Shown one piece after another: positions 8,395 to 15,811 of a stretch of DNA of 22,479 nucleotides. Numbering within the stretch: position 1 is the stretch's first letter; each line of letters begins with the position of its first letter. Source of the stretch: Candidatus Galligastranaerophilus gallistercoris (lineage in GTDB: Bacteria; Cyanobacteriota; Vampirovibrionia; Gastranaerophilales; Gastranaerophilaceae); the NCBI GenBank assembly GCA_018710795.1, contig DVJH01000114.1:1-22479 (forward strand). Reading direction: 5' to 3'. Both the position numbers and the translations under genes were made by a program. The notes under the pieces were generated by a model. That model saw only the letters and a program-made list of their open reading frames with translations. It had not been told where the DNA came from and did no database searches.

Positions 8395-9456
8395 ATGTCA
8401 AAAGACTACGGCAAGAAAACTACTGTCAGCAAAATTATTGCAACGCAACAAACAATGGACGCATTTCTGATTTTTTTGGGATTTGCGGTTGTATGGTTCT
8501 TTACAAAGTATTCATATCTGACCGATTTTGATACTCTTGCAATGCTTGCAATTTTACTCGTTGTTTATTTCCTTGCTTATTATGCTTTTTTAACCACAAA
8601 GAAATTTTTAAAAAAAGAGCTTGATAAACTTATTTTTGAGGCGCTCGGGCAATCGGACGACCAGACAAAATCAATCGAAAATTTATCAAAAGATCAAAAA
8701 GAATCAATTAAAGAGACTCTTACAAAATTAAAAGATACAATCGGCGTTGTGATTAATCTTAAAGATGATTTGGAAACGATGTCGGGAATTATAGGGGATA
8801 CAAAGGTAAAAACGGCAAATTCCCTTGAACGTACAAATGAAGAACACCTTGCGGTTAAGGCAAATATTGAAAAGATGTTTGTAATACGCCACAAAATGCA
8901 GACGATTGCGGAATTAATTCTTGAATTATCGGAATTTATCCAGTCTATTTCATCCACCATAAGCACGGTTGAAGATATAGCGGAACAAACAAACCTTCTT
9001 GCCCTGAACGCTGCGGTTGAAGCGGCAAGAGCGGGCGAACACGGCAAAGGGTTTGCGGTTGTTGCGGGCGAGATCAGAAAGCTTGCCGATGAATCCAAAC
9101 AGGCAACAACAAAAATTACTTCTTTAATTGCCGATATTCAGCAGACAACAAATTCCACCGTTATTGCAACCGAAGAAGGCACAAAAGAAATAGAAACGGG
9201 AATTGACCTTGCACACAATATAGGTTCAAATGTCGAAAAATTAATTTCGATTATAAATGACATTTCAACAAGCGTTAACGATACGGATTATGTTTTCCAA
9301 AAAATTACAAAAGGCACGACGGAAACGGATAATTACGTAAAAGAAATCAGCTCTTCCGTTGAAATTGCAAATAAAACGCTTGATGAAACAAATAAAAAAC
9401 TTGAAAATATTAATATTATAAATAAAGACTTTAAAAATACCGTAATTGAAGAATAG
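8395..9456 (+). CDS. Methyl-accepting chemotaxis-like receptor lacking an external sensor domain
   Basis: This is a short 353-residue receptor. Two membrane helices (about 22-42 and 46-68) are separated by only a few residues, so there is no periplasmic ligand-binding domain, and no HAMP domain is evident. A long cytoplasmic coiled coil follows. The hairpin tip that contacts CheA and CheW is fully conserved around residues 195-232 (IAEQTNLLALNAAVEAARAG and GKGFAVVAGEIRKLADES). Signal input must therefore come from the membrane, a partner protein or the cytoplasm, as for some receptors of pilus-type systems. It starts the plus-strand operon with AAAGGTG ahead of the ATG and is followed 18 bp later by cheA. 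No cheR or cheB lies in the window. Confidence 0.92.
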   Translation: MSKDYGKKTTVSKIIATQQTMDAFLIFLGFAVVWFFTKYSYLTDFDTLAMLAILLVVYFLAYYAFLTTKKFLKKELDKLIFEALGQSDDQTKSIENLSKDQKESIKETLTKLKDTIGVVINLKDDLETMSGIIGDTKVKTANSLERTNEEHLAVKANIEKMFVIRHKMQTIAELILELSEFIQSISSTISTVEDIAEQTNLLALNAAVEAARAGEHGKGFAVVAGEIRKLADESKQATTKITSLIADIQQTTNSTVIATEEGTKEIETGIDLAHNIGSNVEKLISIINDISTSVNDTDYVFQKITKGTTETDNYVKEISSSVEIANKTLDETNKKLENINIINKDFKNTVIEE

Positions 9457-9474
9457 GACGCCTATACACTAACT

Positions 9475-12400
9475 ATGGAATTTCTTCAGGAAGAATTAGA
9501 TGAAATTTTAAACATTTTTCAGCAGGAAGGTGCAGAAATTTTGCAATCCATGGATAAGAACCTTCTTTTGCTTGAAAAAAAGCCGAATAATCTTGATGTT
9601 GCAATGCATTTGTTCAGAGATGCCCACAGTCTGAAGGGTTCTGCCAGAATGCTCGGGTTTAACGGCATTCAAAATATTGCGCATAAAATTGAAGATGTTC
9701 TGGGGCTTATAAGAGAAGGAAAACTTGAAGTAAATTCCAATATAACCGATACCATATCCGCCGCATTAAGCTGTATAGACAATTTAATAAAAAAGACGGT
9801 TGAACAAAAATCCGAATTTATAAGCGATGAATCGGATTTTCATATAAAAAAGCTTACCGCATTGTGCGACGGCAGCTCTATGCAGGAGGGCGAACAAGGG
9901 TTTGCGGAAAAACCCGAAAAAAAGGAAGAAGACGCATTTACTGCCAATTTTGCCAAGCTTGAAGATTTAATAACCGGAATTGTTTTTATTTATTCAAAAT
10001 GTGTCCATGAAAATGATTTTGAACAGTTCGGAGATATATTAAACATAATAACCGAATTAACACATCTTCTTGAAAAAATTAAAAACGATGATTTATACAA
10101 TATTGCGCTTACAATGTCCGATTATGCCTCTGAAAGCATCAGAGCGGACAATAAAAACGAAGATATTTTATATGAGCTGAATTTAAAAATAAATGATTTT
10201 ATCCAGCAATTCAGCCAAATTGCAAGAACAAAAAATTTAAACCCGGGCAACTATTATGAAAACGCTTATAAAATTTCATCAAATAATAAACTGCCCGAAG
10301 AAACCATAAAACAGGGCGCCGAAGAAGACGAGCTTAAAAGTGCCGAACTTCTTGAACTGATAAGCAAAGCAGGCGAGACAATTCCAAAAATAAGCCAAAA
10401 CAGACATTCTCTTGCGGAAGCTAAAAGTCTTTTAAACGAAATAGTTTCAAGGCTTATAAACGATGATTTTAAAAAGATTTATCAAACGGTTCTTGCAATA
10501 ATCTTAAACTATGAAAAAAGCGGCGCAAAGCTTGAAAATGACGCAACCGAGGCTCTGAAAGAGATACTTGAAAGTACGGCGGGAATTGTCGAAGCGAAGT
10601 TTTCAAAAAACGTATACAATGATTTTGCCGAAGAGATCGAATTGTTAAATCAAAAAGCGCTGATTGTTGCGCAAATGATAAAATACGAGCTTCAAAACCC
10701 GTCCAAAAACACAAGGTCGCAAAAATCCTTTAAACCGGTCGATTGGGCGCAAAGTTTTGATTCAACGGCAATTAAAACTTTAAGGGTAAATTCGGATAAA
10801 CTTGATAAACTGGTTAACCAAATCGGAAATTTAATTGTTACGAGAATTAAATCCCATGAACATGTAGGTATGGTAAAAGCCATACAGGATGAGCTTATTG
10901 AATGGCAGAAACACTACCATAAGATAGGCTATTATATGAAATTTTACGAGAAAAAATATATACAAGATTCTATTGAATCGGATTTTCAGGGTCAAAAAAA
11001 AGATTCTTTTCTGGGATATAACAGACAGCTTGTTGCTTTTCACAATTCAAACACCGAAAAGATGAATTTTATATTAAGCAATCTGAGCTCTTTAATGAAA
11101 GAATTACAGGAAAATAACCTGAAATTAAATTCAACGACCGCAGAAATAGAAAACATGGTTAAATCAATGCGTATATTGCCATTATCCACCGTGTTTAATC
11201 TGTTCCCGAGAATGGTCCATAACATTGCAAAAGACAAAGGTAAAGAAATTGAACTTACAATAGAAGGGCAGGATGTCAGCGCAGATAAAAAAATAATTGA
11301 AGACATTAAAATTCCCATTATGCATATCGTAAGAAACTCTCTTGACCACGGGATAGAAAACCCGAGAGAAAGAGAGCGTCTCGGCAAGCCCAGAACGGGC
11401 AATATTGCAATAAGAGCATTTCAGAGAGAAAACAAAATCATAATAAGCATAAAAGATGACGGCAGAGGCATTAATATTGAAAAAATCAAGCAAAAGGCGA
11501 TAGAAAAAGGTTTTGCTTCGCAGGAAGCTGCGGATAATATGTCAAAAGAGCAGCTTGCGAATTTTATTTTCTACCCCGGTTTTTCAACGGGCGATACCGT
11601 AACCGAGTTATCGGGAAGGGGGCTTGGGCTTGATATAGTGCATACCAAAGTTTCCCAGATGAACGGAAGGATTGACGTATATTCGGAAGAAAACAAAGGA
11701 ACCGTGGTTACGATGGAGCTTCCGACCACAATGGCGACATTAAGAGCATTTATCATAATGGAAAACAATCAATTGTTCGCCGTTCCCGCGGGCAGCATTC
11801 AAACGGTTTTGAGAATTTCGCCTTCCGAAATTAAAAACAGAGATAAAAAAGTTTATTTTATATATGACGGCGAAATAATCCCCGTCAGCAGCCTTTCTAC
11901 GGTTCTCGGGAACAGCGAAAAGAAAACTTTTGCAGATAAGCTTACAATTATGGTTATTAAATCCGAAAGCATTACAACGGGAATTATTGTTGAAAAACTT
12001 GTGGGCGATGAAGAAATTCTGCACAAAAAACTGCCCGAACCGATGCTTCGGGTTAAAAACATATCGGGAATTACAACGCTCGCAAACGGAGAGATGTGTC
12101 TTTTATTAAACGTCAGCGATATTTTATCTTCAAGCAGGGTTAATATCAACGAGCTTAATGTTACAAAATCTCTTACTTTGCAGGATAATTCAAAATATAA
12201 AATTTTAATCGTGGATGATTCCGTTACCACAAGAAGACTGTTGAAAAACATACTTTCTTCAAGCGGCTATAAGCCAGATATAGTTGCAAGCGCCAAAGAG
12301 GGGCTGAGGCTTCTGGATACGCAAAATTACGATCTGATTATATCCGATTATGAAATGTCTGAGATGAACGGGCTTGAATTTATTGATGTTGTAAAAAACA

Positions 12401-12585
12401 AAGAAAGAACCAAAAATATTCCCGTTATTATAATAACTTCAATCGAGCGTACGGGGCTCAGGGAAGATTTCATGAAGCTCAATGTTCAGGAATTTATTAA
12501 AAAAGAATATTTTGAACAGCAGAGTTTTATAAGAACCATAAATAAATATTTGAATATTTCAATGAATGCGGGAATTAAAAATTGA
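9475..12585 (+). CDS. cheA: CheA-type hybrid histidine kinase with C-terminal receiver
   Basis: This is a 1036-residue chemosensory kinase. Its domains in order are: an HPt domain (about 1-110) with phospho-accepting His51 in RDAHSLKGSARML; a long helical region (about 130-430) without recognisable P2; dimerisation P3 starting near Thr435 (TLRVNSDKLDKLVNQIGNLI); and an HATPase domain with N-box Asn621 (HIVRNSLDHG), G1 DDGRG at 661-665 and G2 GRGLGLD at 714-720. A CheW-like P5 domain (about 745-890) follows, then a receiver (about 907-1030) with Asp914-Asp915 and phosphoacceptor Asp958 in IISDYEMSEMNG. All catalytic features are intact. The CheA-receiver layout is common in cyanobacterial pilus-control and phototaxis kinases. 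It is 18 bp downstream of the receptor gene, and its stop codon overlaps the TTG start of the HD-domain gene. Confidence 0.95.
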   Translation: MEFLQEELDEILNIFQQEGAEILQSMDKNLLLLEKKPNNLDVAMHLFRDAHSLKGSARMLGFNGIQNIAHKIEDVLGLIREGKLEVNSNITDTISAALSCIDNLIKKTVEQKSEFISDESDFHIKKLTALCDGSSMQEGEQGFAEKPEKKEEDAFTANFAKLEDLITGIVFIYSKCVHENDFEQFGDILNIITELTHLLEKIKNDDLYNIALTMSDYASESIRADNKNEDILYELNLKINDFIQQFSQIARTKNLNPGNYYENAYKISSNNKLPEETIKQGAEEDELKSAELLELISKAGETIPKISQNRHSLAEAKSLLNEIVSRLINDDFKKIYQTVLAIILNYEKSGAKLENDATEALKEILESTAGIVEAKFSKNVYNDFAEEIELLNQKALIVAQMIKYELQNPSKNTRSQKSFKPVDWAQSFDSTAIKTLRVNSDKLDKLVNQIGNLIVTRIKSHEHVGMVKAIQDELIEWQKHYHKIGYYMKFYEKKYIQDSIESDFQGQKKDSFLGYNRQLVAFHNSNTEKMNFILSNLSSLMKELQENNLKLNSTTAEIENMVKSMRILPLSTVFNLFPRMVHNIAKDKGKEIELTIEGQDVSADKKIIEDIKIPIMHIVRNSLDHGIENPRERERLGKPRTGNIAIRAFQRENKIIISIKDDGRGINIEKIKQKAIEKGFASQEAADNMSKEQLANFIFYPGFSTGDTVTELSGRGLGLDIVHTKVSQMNGRIDVYSEENKGTVVTMELPTTMATLRAFIIMENNQLFAVPAGSIQTVLRISPSEIKNRDKKVYFIYDGEIIPVSSLSTVLGNSEKKTFADKLTIMVIKSESITTGIIVEKLVGDEEILHKKLPEPMLRVKNISGITTLANGEMCLLLNVSDILSSSRVNINELNVTKSLTLQDNSKYKILIVDDSVTTRRLLKNILSSSGYKPDIVASAKEGLRLLDTQNYDLIISDYEMSEMNGLEFIDVVKNKERTKNIPVIIITSIERTGLREDFMKLNVQEFIKKEYFEQQSFIRTINKYLNISMNAGIKN

Positions 12586-13181
12586 ATTCAAAAGAAATAT
12601 TAAAAAAATACGGTGCGGATATTACCCACTCCAAGCAAACGGCAAAACTTTCGCTTCTGTTATTCGACAAATTAAAAGAAGAATTTGCGGTGCTCAAAAA
12701 ATATGACAACAAAAGAGATTTGGACCTTTTATACAAAGGGGCATTGCTTCATGATATAGGGATAAAATTTGAAGAAACATACGGACTGCCGCACCATAAA
12801 GCTGGGGCAAGATATATAACGGATAATCCGCCCGATGATATTGATGAAGAAGATTCCGGCGTTCTGGCGTGTCTTATCAGGTATCACAGAAAAAGCCTTC
12901 CCGATGACAATAAATATAAGCTTTACAAAACTCTTTCCCAAACAAATAAAGCAAAGGTTAATTATCTGGGCGCAATTATAAGGCTTGCGGACGGTCTTGA
13001 TAATATGCATCTTAATCTTGTTAATGATATTGATATAAAATTTGATAATAAACTTAACGTTTTGACATTAAATATAAGCAACAATATAATGTTAAATACA
13101 TCAATCAGGGATGTTCTTGATAAGAAAAAGAAGTTTTTTGAAAAGGTTTTTCTTGTCAGGGTTCAATTTGGGAGTTTATAA
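12582..13181 (+). CDS. Stand-alone HD-domain protein resembling the Ppx/GppA C-terminal domain
   Basis: This is a 199-residue protein matching the HD-type C-terminal domain of exopolyphosphatase/pppGpp phosphohydrolase (Ppx/GppA), without the N-terminal actin-like catalytic domain. Matching blocks are THSKQTAKLSLLLFDKL (His16), LLYKGALLHDIG (His57-Asp58), LPHHKAGARYI, LIRYHRKSLPDD and LGAIIRLADGLDNMH (Asp137). The set of His and Asp residues suggests a metal-dependent phosphohydrolase or a nucleotide-binding role, but the substrate is unknown. The TTG start overlaps the cheA stop in the 4-bp motif TTGA, with GGGAA seven bases upstream as ribosome binding site. It therefore appears translationally coupled to cheA, and its product probably works in the same signalling unit. 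Confidence 0.82.
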   Translation: MNSKEILKKYGADITHSKQTAKLSLLLFDKLKEEFAVLKKYDNKRDLDLLYKGALLHDIGIKFEETYGLPHHKAGARYITDNPPDDIDEEDSGVLACLIRYHRKSLPDDNKYKLYKTLSQTNKAKVNYLGAIIRLADGLDNMHLNLVNDIDIKFDNKLNVLTLNISNNIMLNTSIRDVLDKKKKFFEKVFLVRVQFGSL

Positions 13182-13185
13182 GTTA

Positions 13186-13920
13186 ATGTATAAAAAGCTT
13201 TTCATTGTATTGCTTGCTTTTTGTGCGCTTGAATTGTCCGCCCGCGCGCAGGATAAATTTTCGGGCGGGGTTTCTTATGATTATCAATTTAGCGAAAATA
13301 TTGAAGCAAAAAACTTAAAAGAAAAACTTCCCGAATTAAAAAACGATTTTATTGATCTTAATTATTCAATCCAATTCAAACCTTTAAATTTATTAAGCAT
13401 TGATGAAGTCGTGCAAAAGAAAAAAGAGCACAGATTAAAAGTTTCGCCGATTAATCCCATGGGCTATACTCCCGATAATTATGAAATTTCTCTTGCAACG
13501 GGAAAAGTAAAGGGGAACGTAAACAACGCGGGCAGCCTTGAATTGCTTTTGAAAAAGAACCCTGATGACAGAGAGCTTTTATTTGCGTATGCCATTCAGC
13601 TGAAAAATGAAAAAAATTTGGAACAGGCGCTTTTTATCGTGAATAAAGCGCTGGAATCGGACCCGAATTTTGCGCTGGGGCATTTTTTAAAGGGCGATAT
13701 TTTAAGAACCATGGAAAGATATAAAGAAGCGGTTGAAGAATATCTTTATACGGCGCAAATTAATCCTTATTGCGCCGATGCATATTATAACGTGGCAAAA
13801 ATACTTGAATTATTGGACAATAAAGAGCTTGCGCTTGATTATTACAAAACGGCTTATCGTGCAAACCCAAATGACCTTGAAATAAGAGATATAATCTTAA
13901 AACATTACATTGAGCTGTAA
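13186..13920 (+). CDS. Exported tetratricopeptide-repeat protein
   Basis: This 244-residue protein has a signal peptide (MYKKLFIVLLAFCALELSA followed by RAQ) and likely cleavage near RAQ-DKF. I chose the ATG at 13186 because it begins the signal peptide, lies just after the stop of the HD gene and has GGGAG at 13170-13174. The open frame extends upstream to 13111, but that part overlaps the HD gene and adds only a basic stretch. After about 90 residues without a recognisable fold, residues about 120-240 carry roughly three TPR units, seen in ALFIVNKALESDPNFALGHF, YKEAVEEYLYTAQINPYCAD and KELALDYYKTAYRANPNDLE. TPR proteins usually scaffold complexes, here in the periplasm or on the outer membrane. 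It is the last gene of the chemosensory operon, and its 3' end overlaps the convergent WYL gene by 16 bp. Confidence 0.85.
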   Translation: MYKKLFIVLLAFCALELSARAQDKFSGGVSYDYQFSENIEAKNLKEKLPELKNDFIDLNYSIQFKPLNLLSIDEVVQKKKEHRLKVSPINPMGYTPDNYEISLATGKVKGNVNNAGSLELLLKKNPDDRELLFAYAIQLKNEKNLEQALFIVNKALESDPNFALGHFLKGDILRTMERYKEAVEEYLYTAQINPYCADAYYNVAKILELLDNKELALDYYKTAYRANPNDLEIRDIILKHYIEL

Positions 13921-14780
13921 TATTCGATTAATTCTTTTGTTCTTCTTATAAATTCTTCCCGCTCTTTTTCGGGATATAAAACTTCCGCAAATTTTCCGTA
14001 CTTTATAAGCCTTGAAAAAAGTGTGTTTTTATCTTTGGTGTTGTTTAAAATGATTGTTTCGCCGTTTAAATAAACCGCATTTTCATTTTCTTTTAAAATA
14101 TAATTGTTTTTCAATCTTCCTTTGATTTTAAATGCGGTGTTGGAAGGAATGTTCGGTTTTTTCTTGGGGTAAAAAGAATTCAGCATTATATCCGATATTA
14201 AATCAAGCTTTAATTCTTTTTGTTTATCTTCTTTTGTATCGTATCCGAAAAGAAAAACGCCGGATTTTTTATATCTTAATTCTTCAGGGATAAAAGTTAT
14301 TTGTTTGTTTTGGTATAAAAATTTGATTTCGGCTTCTTTTAAACATATAAATTCGTTTAATTTGTCGATTTTGTTAAAAAGATTTTCCATTTCTTCACAA
14401 TCAACATTATTTTCCTCTAAATCGGGTGTTCTTTCGGTTTTTACCATGTTTAAAATTTTGTTTTTGATTGTTTTAAATTTGTCTTTGTCCTTTTTTGAGT
14501 ACAATTTTGATACCAAAAATGCGCAGACTTCAAAGCCTTTAATTTCATCTTCCGATAAAGAAATTAAAAAAGGAGTTTTTAAAATCTTAAAACGTCCGTT
14601 TTCTTTTTTAATTTCAAAACCGGTATCTCTAAGAGTTCTAAAATATTTTGATACCGTATTTTTATAAATGCCTTCTCCCTTTTTATCAAGTTCAAAACAA
14701 ATTTCTTCTCTTGTTTTCGGGGAGGCAATCAGAGTTTTTATGATTTCTAAAAGCCTCAGGGCTGAATTTTGAATTATCAA
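13905..14780 (-). CDS. WYL-domain transcriptional regulator (second of a PafB/PafC-like pair)
   Basis: This is a 291-residue regulator. Residues about 5-68 look like a winged helix-turn-helix (TREEICFELDKK followed by NTVSKYFRTLRDTGFEIKKE). The central part corresponds to a degenerate WYL domain in which GVFLFGYD replaces the WYL tripeptide segment. The C-terminus is a WCX-like extension (LFSRLIKYGKFAEVLYPEKE). WYL regulators of the PafBC type sense ligands or single-stranded DNA and control DNA-damage or other stress genes; the ligand here is unknown. The start is TTG, supported by AAGGAG at 14789-14794 (minus strand) eight bases upstream. The TTG overlaps the stop of the preceding WYL gene in the 4-bp motif TTGA, so the two are coupled and could form a heterodimer. 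Confidence 0.8.
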   Translation of the reverse strand: MIIQNSALRLLEIIKTLIASPKTREEICFELDKKGEGIYKNTVSKYFRTLRDTGFEIKKENGRFKILKTPFLISLSEDEIKGFEVCAFLVSKLYSKKDKDKFKTIKNKILNMVKTERTPDLEENNVDCEEMENLFNKIDKLNEFICLKEAEIKFLYQNKQITFIPEELRYKKSGVFLFGYDTKEDKQKELKLDLISDIMLNSFYPKKKPNIPSNTAFKIKGRLKNNYILKENENAVYLNGETIILNNTKDKNTLFSRLIKYGKFAEVLYPEKEREEFIRRTKELIEYYSSM

Positions 14781-15682
14781 TATTGATACTCCTTCAAGGT
14801 TTCATTTAAGATTTTTAAAACGTTTTGTTTAATTTCTTTTCTTTTTATTTTCAGACAATTTTTTCCGAGAGTTAAAATTCTTTGCACGACAAAAAAGTCA
14901 TCTATATCGCAGGCTTCTATTTCAACTTCGTTTTCATCAATTTTGACCGCTTTTTCAAATTCCTCGGGCGGATTATTTTCATAAAAGCTTTTTGTAATTA
15001 CATATCTTGTCTTTTTCTTGTCCGATGTTTTTATTTCTTTGGTTTTATCTCTGATTTCGATAATTTTTCTTATGTTATCCGCTCTTAAACTTGCGTAATT
15101 ATCATGGATGTTTGAAATTCCTTCCAGATATAATTTATCGTTTCTGAATGTTATTTTATCCGGTGTAAATTCCATTTCGATTTCTCCTTTGTCCGGAGAA
15201 TTATATATTATCGAGACGGTTTTATTGTTTTTAACGGCAGATTTCAGCTCTTTTACGATTTCTTTGTTTACGGAATTAAAAATCTTAAAATTGTATAAAT
15301 CGGATGTTTCGGCATTTTCAAAGGGTATTTTTTCAAAAAACGATTTTAAATTTAAAATTTCATCATAACCGCAAAATTCAAAGGCGGTATTTTTGATTGA
15401 ATTTAAAAGCAAAAGTTCGTTTTTATCGGGCTTTAATTTTATAAAGCTTTTATCCAGAGAATATTTATAATTGTTTGTCCTTTTTCCTCTTGTTATATTG
15501 AAACCCGCTTTTATGAGGGTGTTTATGTCAAGTTTGATTGTTTCTTTGGATAAATTTTTAAAACCGTATTTTTTATTTAACAATTCTATGATTTCGTTTT
15601 TTGACAAATCTTTTTCAAATAAAGAAATTAATACGGCAATAAGCCTGAAACCGGTCAATTGTATATTCTTTTTGCCAGACAA
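14777..15682 (-). CDS. WYL-domain transcriptional regulator (first of a PafB/PafC-like pair)
   Basis: This is a 301-residue regulator with an N-terminal helix-turn-helix (about 8-72: LSKNEIIELLNKKYG and LSKETIKLDINTLIKAGFNI). A WYL-type domain covers about 155-215, where KLYLEGIS takes the place of the WYL segment and YASLRADNIRKIIEI follows. A C-terminal WCX-like extension (FVVQRILTLGKNCLKIKRKE) completes it. The start is TTG at 15682, supported by AGGGAA six bases upstream on the minus strand (15689-15694). It is transcribed divergently from the S1 ribosomal protein operon across a 129-bp gap with repeated GAAATGTTA motifs, so autoregulation or control of that operon is possible. Its partner gene overlaps its stop codon. 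Confidence 0.82.
   Translation of the reverse strand: MSGKKNIQLTGFRLIAVLISLFEKDLSKNEIIELLNKKYGFKNLSKETIKLDINTLIKAGFNITRGKRTNNYKYSLDKSFIKLKPDKNELLLLNSIKNTAFEFCGYDEILNLKSFFEKIPFENAETSDLYNFKIFNSVNKEIVKELKSAVKNNKTVSIIYNSPDKGEIEMEFTPDKITFRNDKLYLEGISNIHDNYASLRADNIRKIIEIRDKTKEIKTSDKKKTRYVITKSFYENNPPEEFEKAVKIDENEVEIEACDIDDFFVVQRILTLGKNCLKIKRKEIKQNVLKILNETLKEYQY
14789..14794 (-). promoter_or_regulatory. Shine-Dalgarno site deciding the TTG start of the second WYL gene
   Basis: On the minus strand AAGGAG lies eight bases before the TTG at 14780-14778. It lies inside the end of the upstream WYL gene and supports initiation at TTG within the TTGA overlap. Confidence 0.7.
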
Positions 15683-15706
15683 AATATATTCCCTATATCA
15701 CAAAAA

Positions 15707-15775
15707 TAACATATTTCAATACGAAATGTTAATATTTATTGTAATAAATGTATACAAATATGTAAAGAAATGTTA
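15707..15775. promoter_or_regulatory. Repeated GAAATGTTA motif between WYL regulators and rpsA (possible operator)
   Basis: GAAATGTTA occurs at 15723-15731 and again at 15767-15775, exactly 44 bp apart (about four helical turns). A near-inverted copy, TAACATATTTC, lies at 15707-15717 and forms an imperfect palindrome with the first copy around the centre AATAC. The second copy touches the candidate -10 box of the rpsA promoter. The arrangement is what a WYL regulator encoded next to the site might bind, but this is inference. Confidence 0.45.
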
Positions 15776-15779
15776 TTAT
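15751..15779 (+). promoter_or_regulatory. Candidate promoter for rpsA-zinc finger-lemA-M48 operon
   Basis: TATACA (15751-15756), 17 bases, then TATTAT (15774-15779). Transcription would start near 15786. The -35 box overlaps the palindrome TGTATACA (15749-15756), and the -10 box overlaps the second GAAATGTTA copy by two bases. Confidence 0.5.
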
Positions 15780-15811
15780 AAAAGTATACTTTTTGGGAGC
15801 AACAGTTAAAT

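Noticed and set aside
13111..13185. Upstream extension of the TPR protein reading frame
   Set aside because: It overlaps the end of the HD gene and would place a basic stretch before a clear signal peptide. The ATG at 13186 has a suitable ribosome site just after the HD stop.
13186..13260. TPR protein as a lipoprotein
   Set aside because: The cysteine in LLAFC is preceded by Phe, which does not fit a lipobox, and a signal peptidase I site follows at about RAQ.
15749..15756. TGTATACA palindrome as a separate operator
   Set aside because: Only 8 bp are symmetric in AT-rich DNA and it coincides with the -35 box. It is too short to claim as a site on its own.
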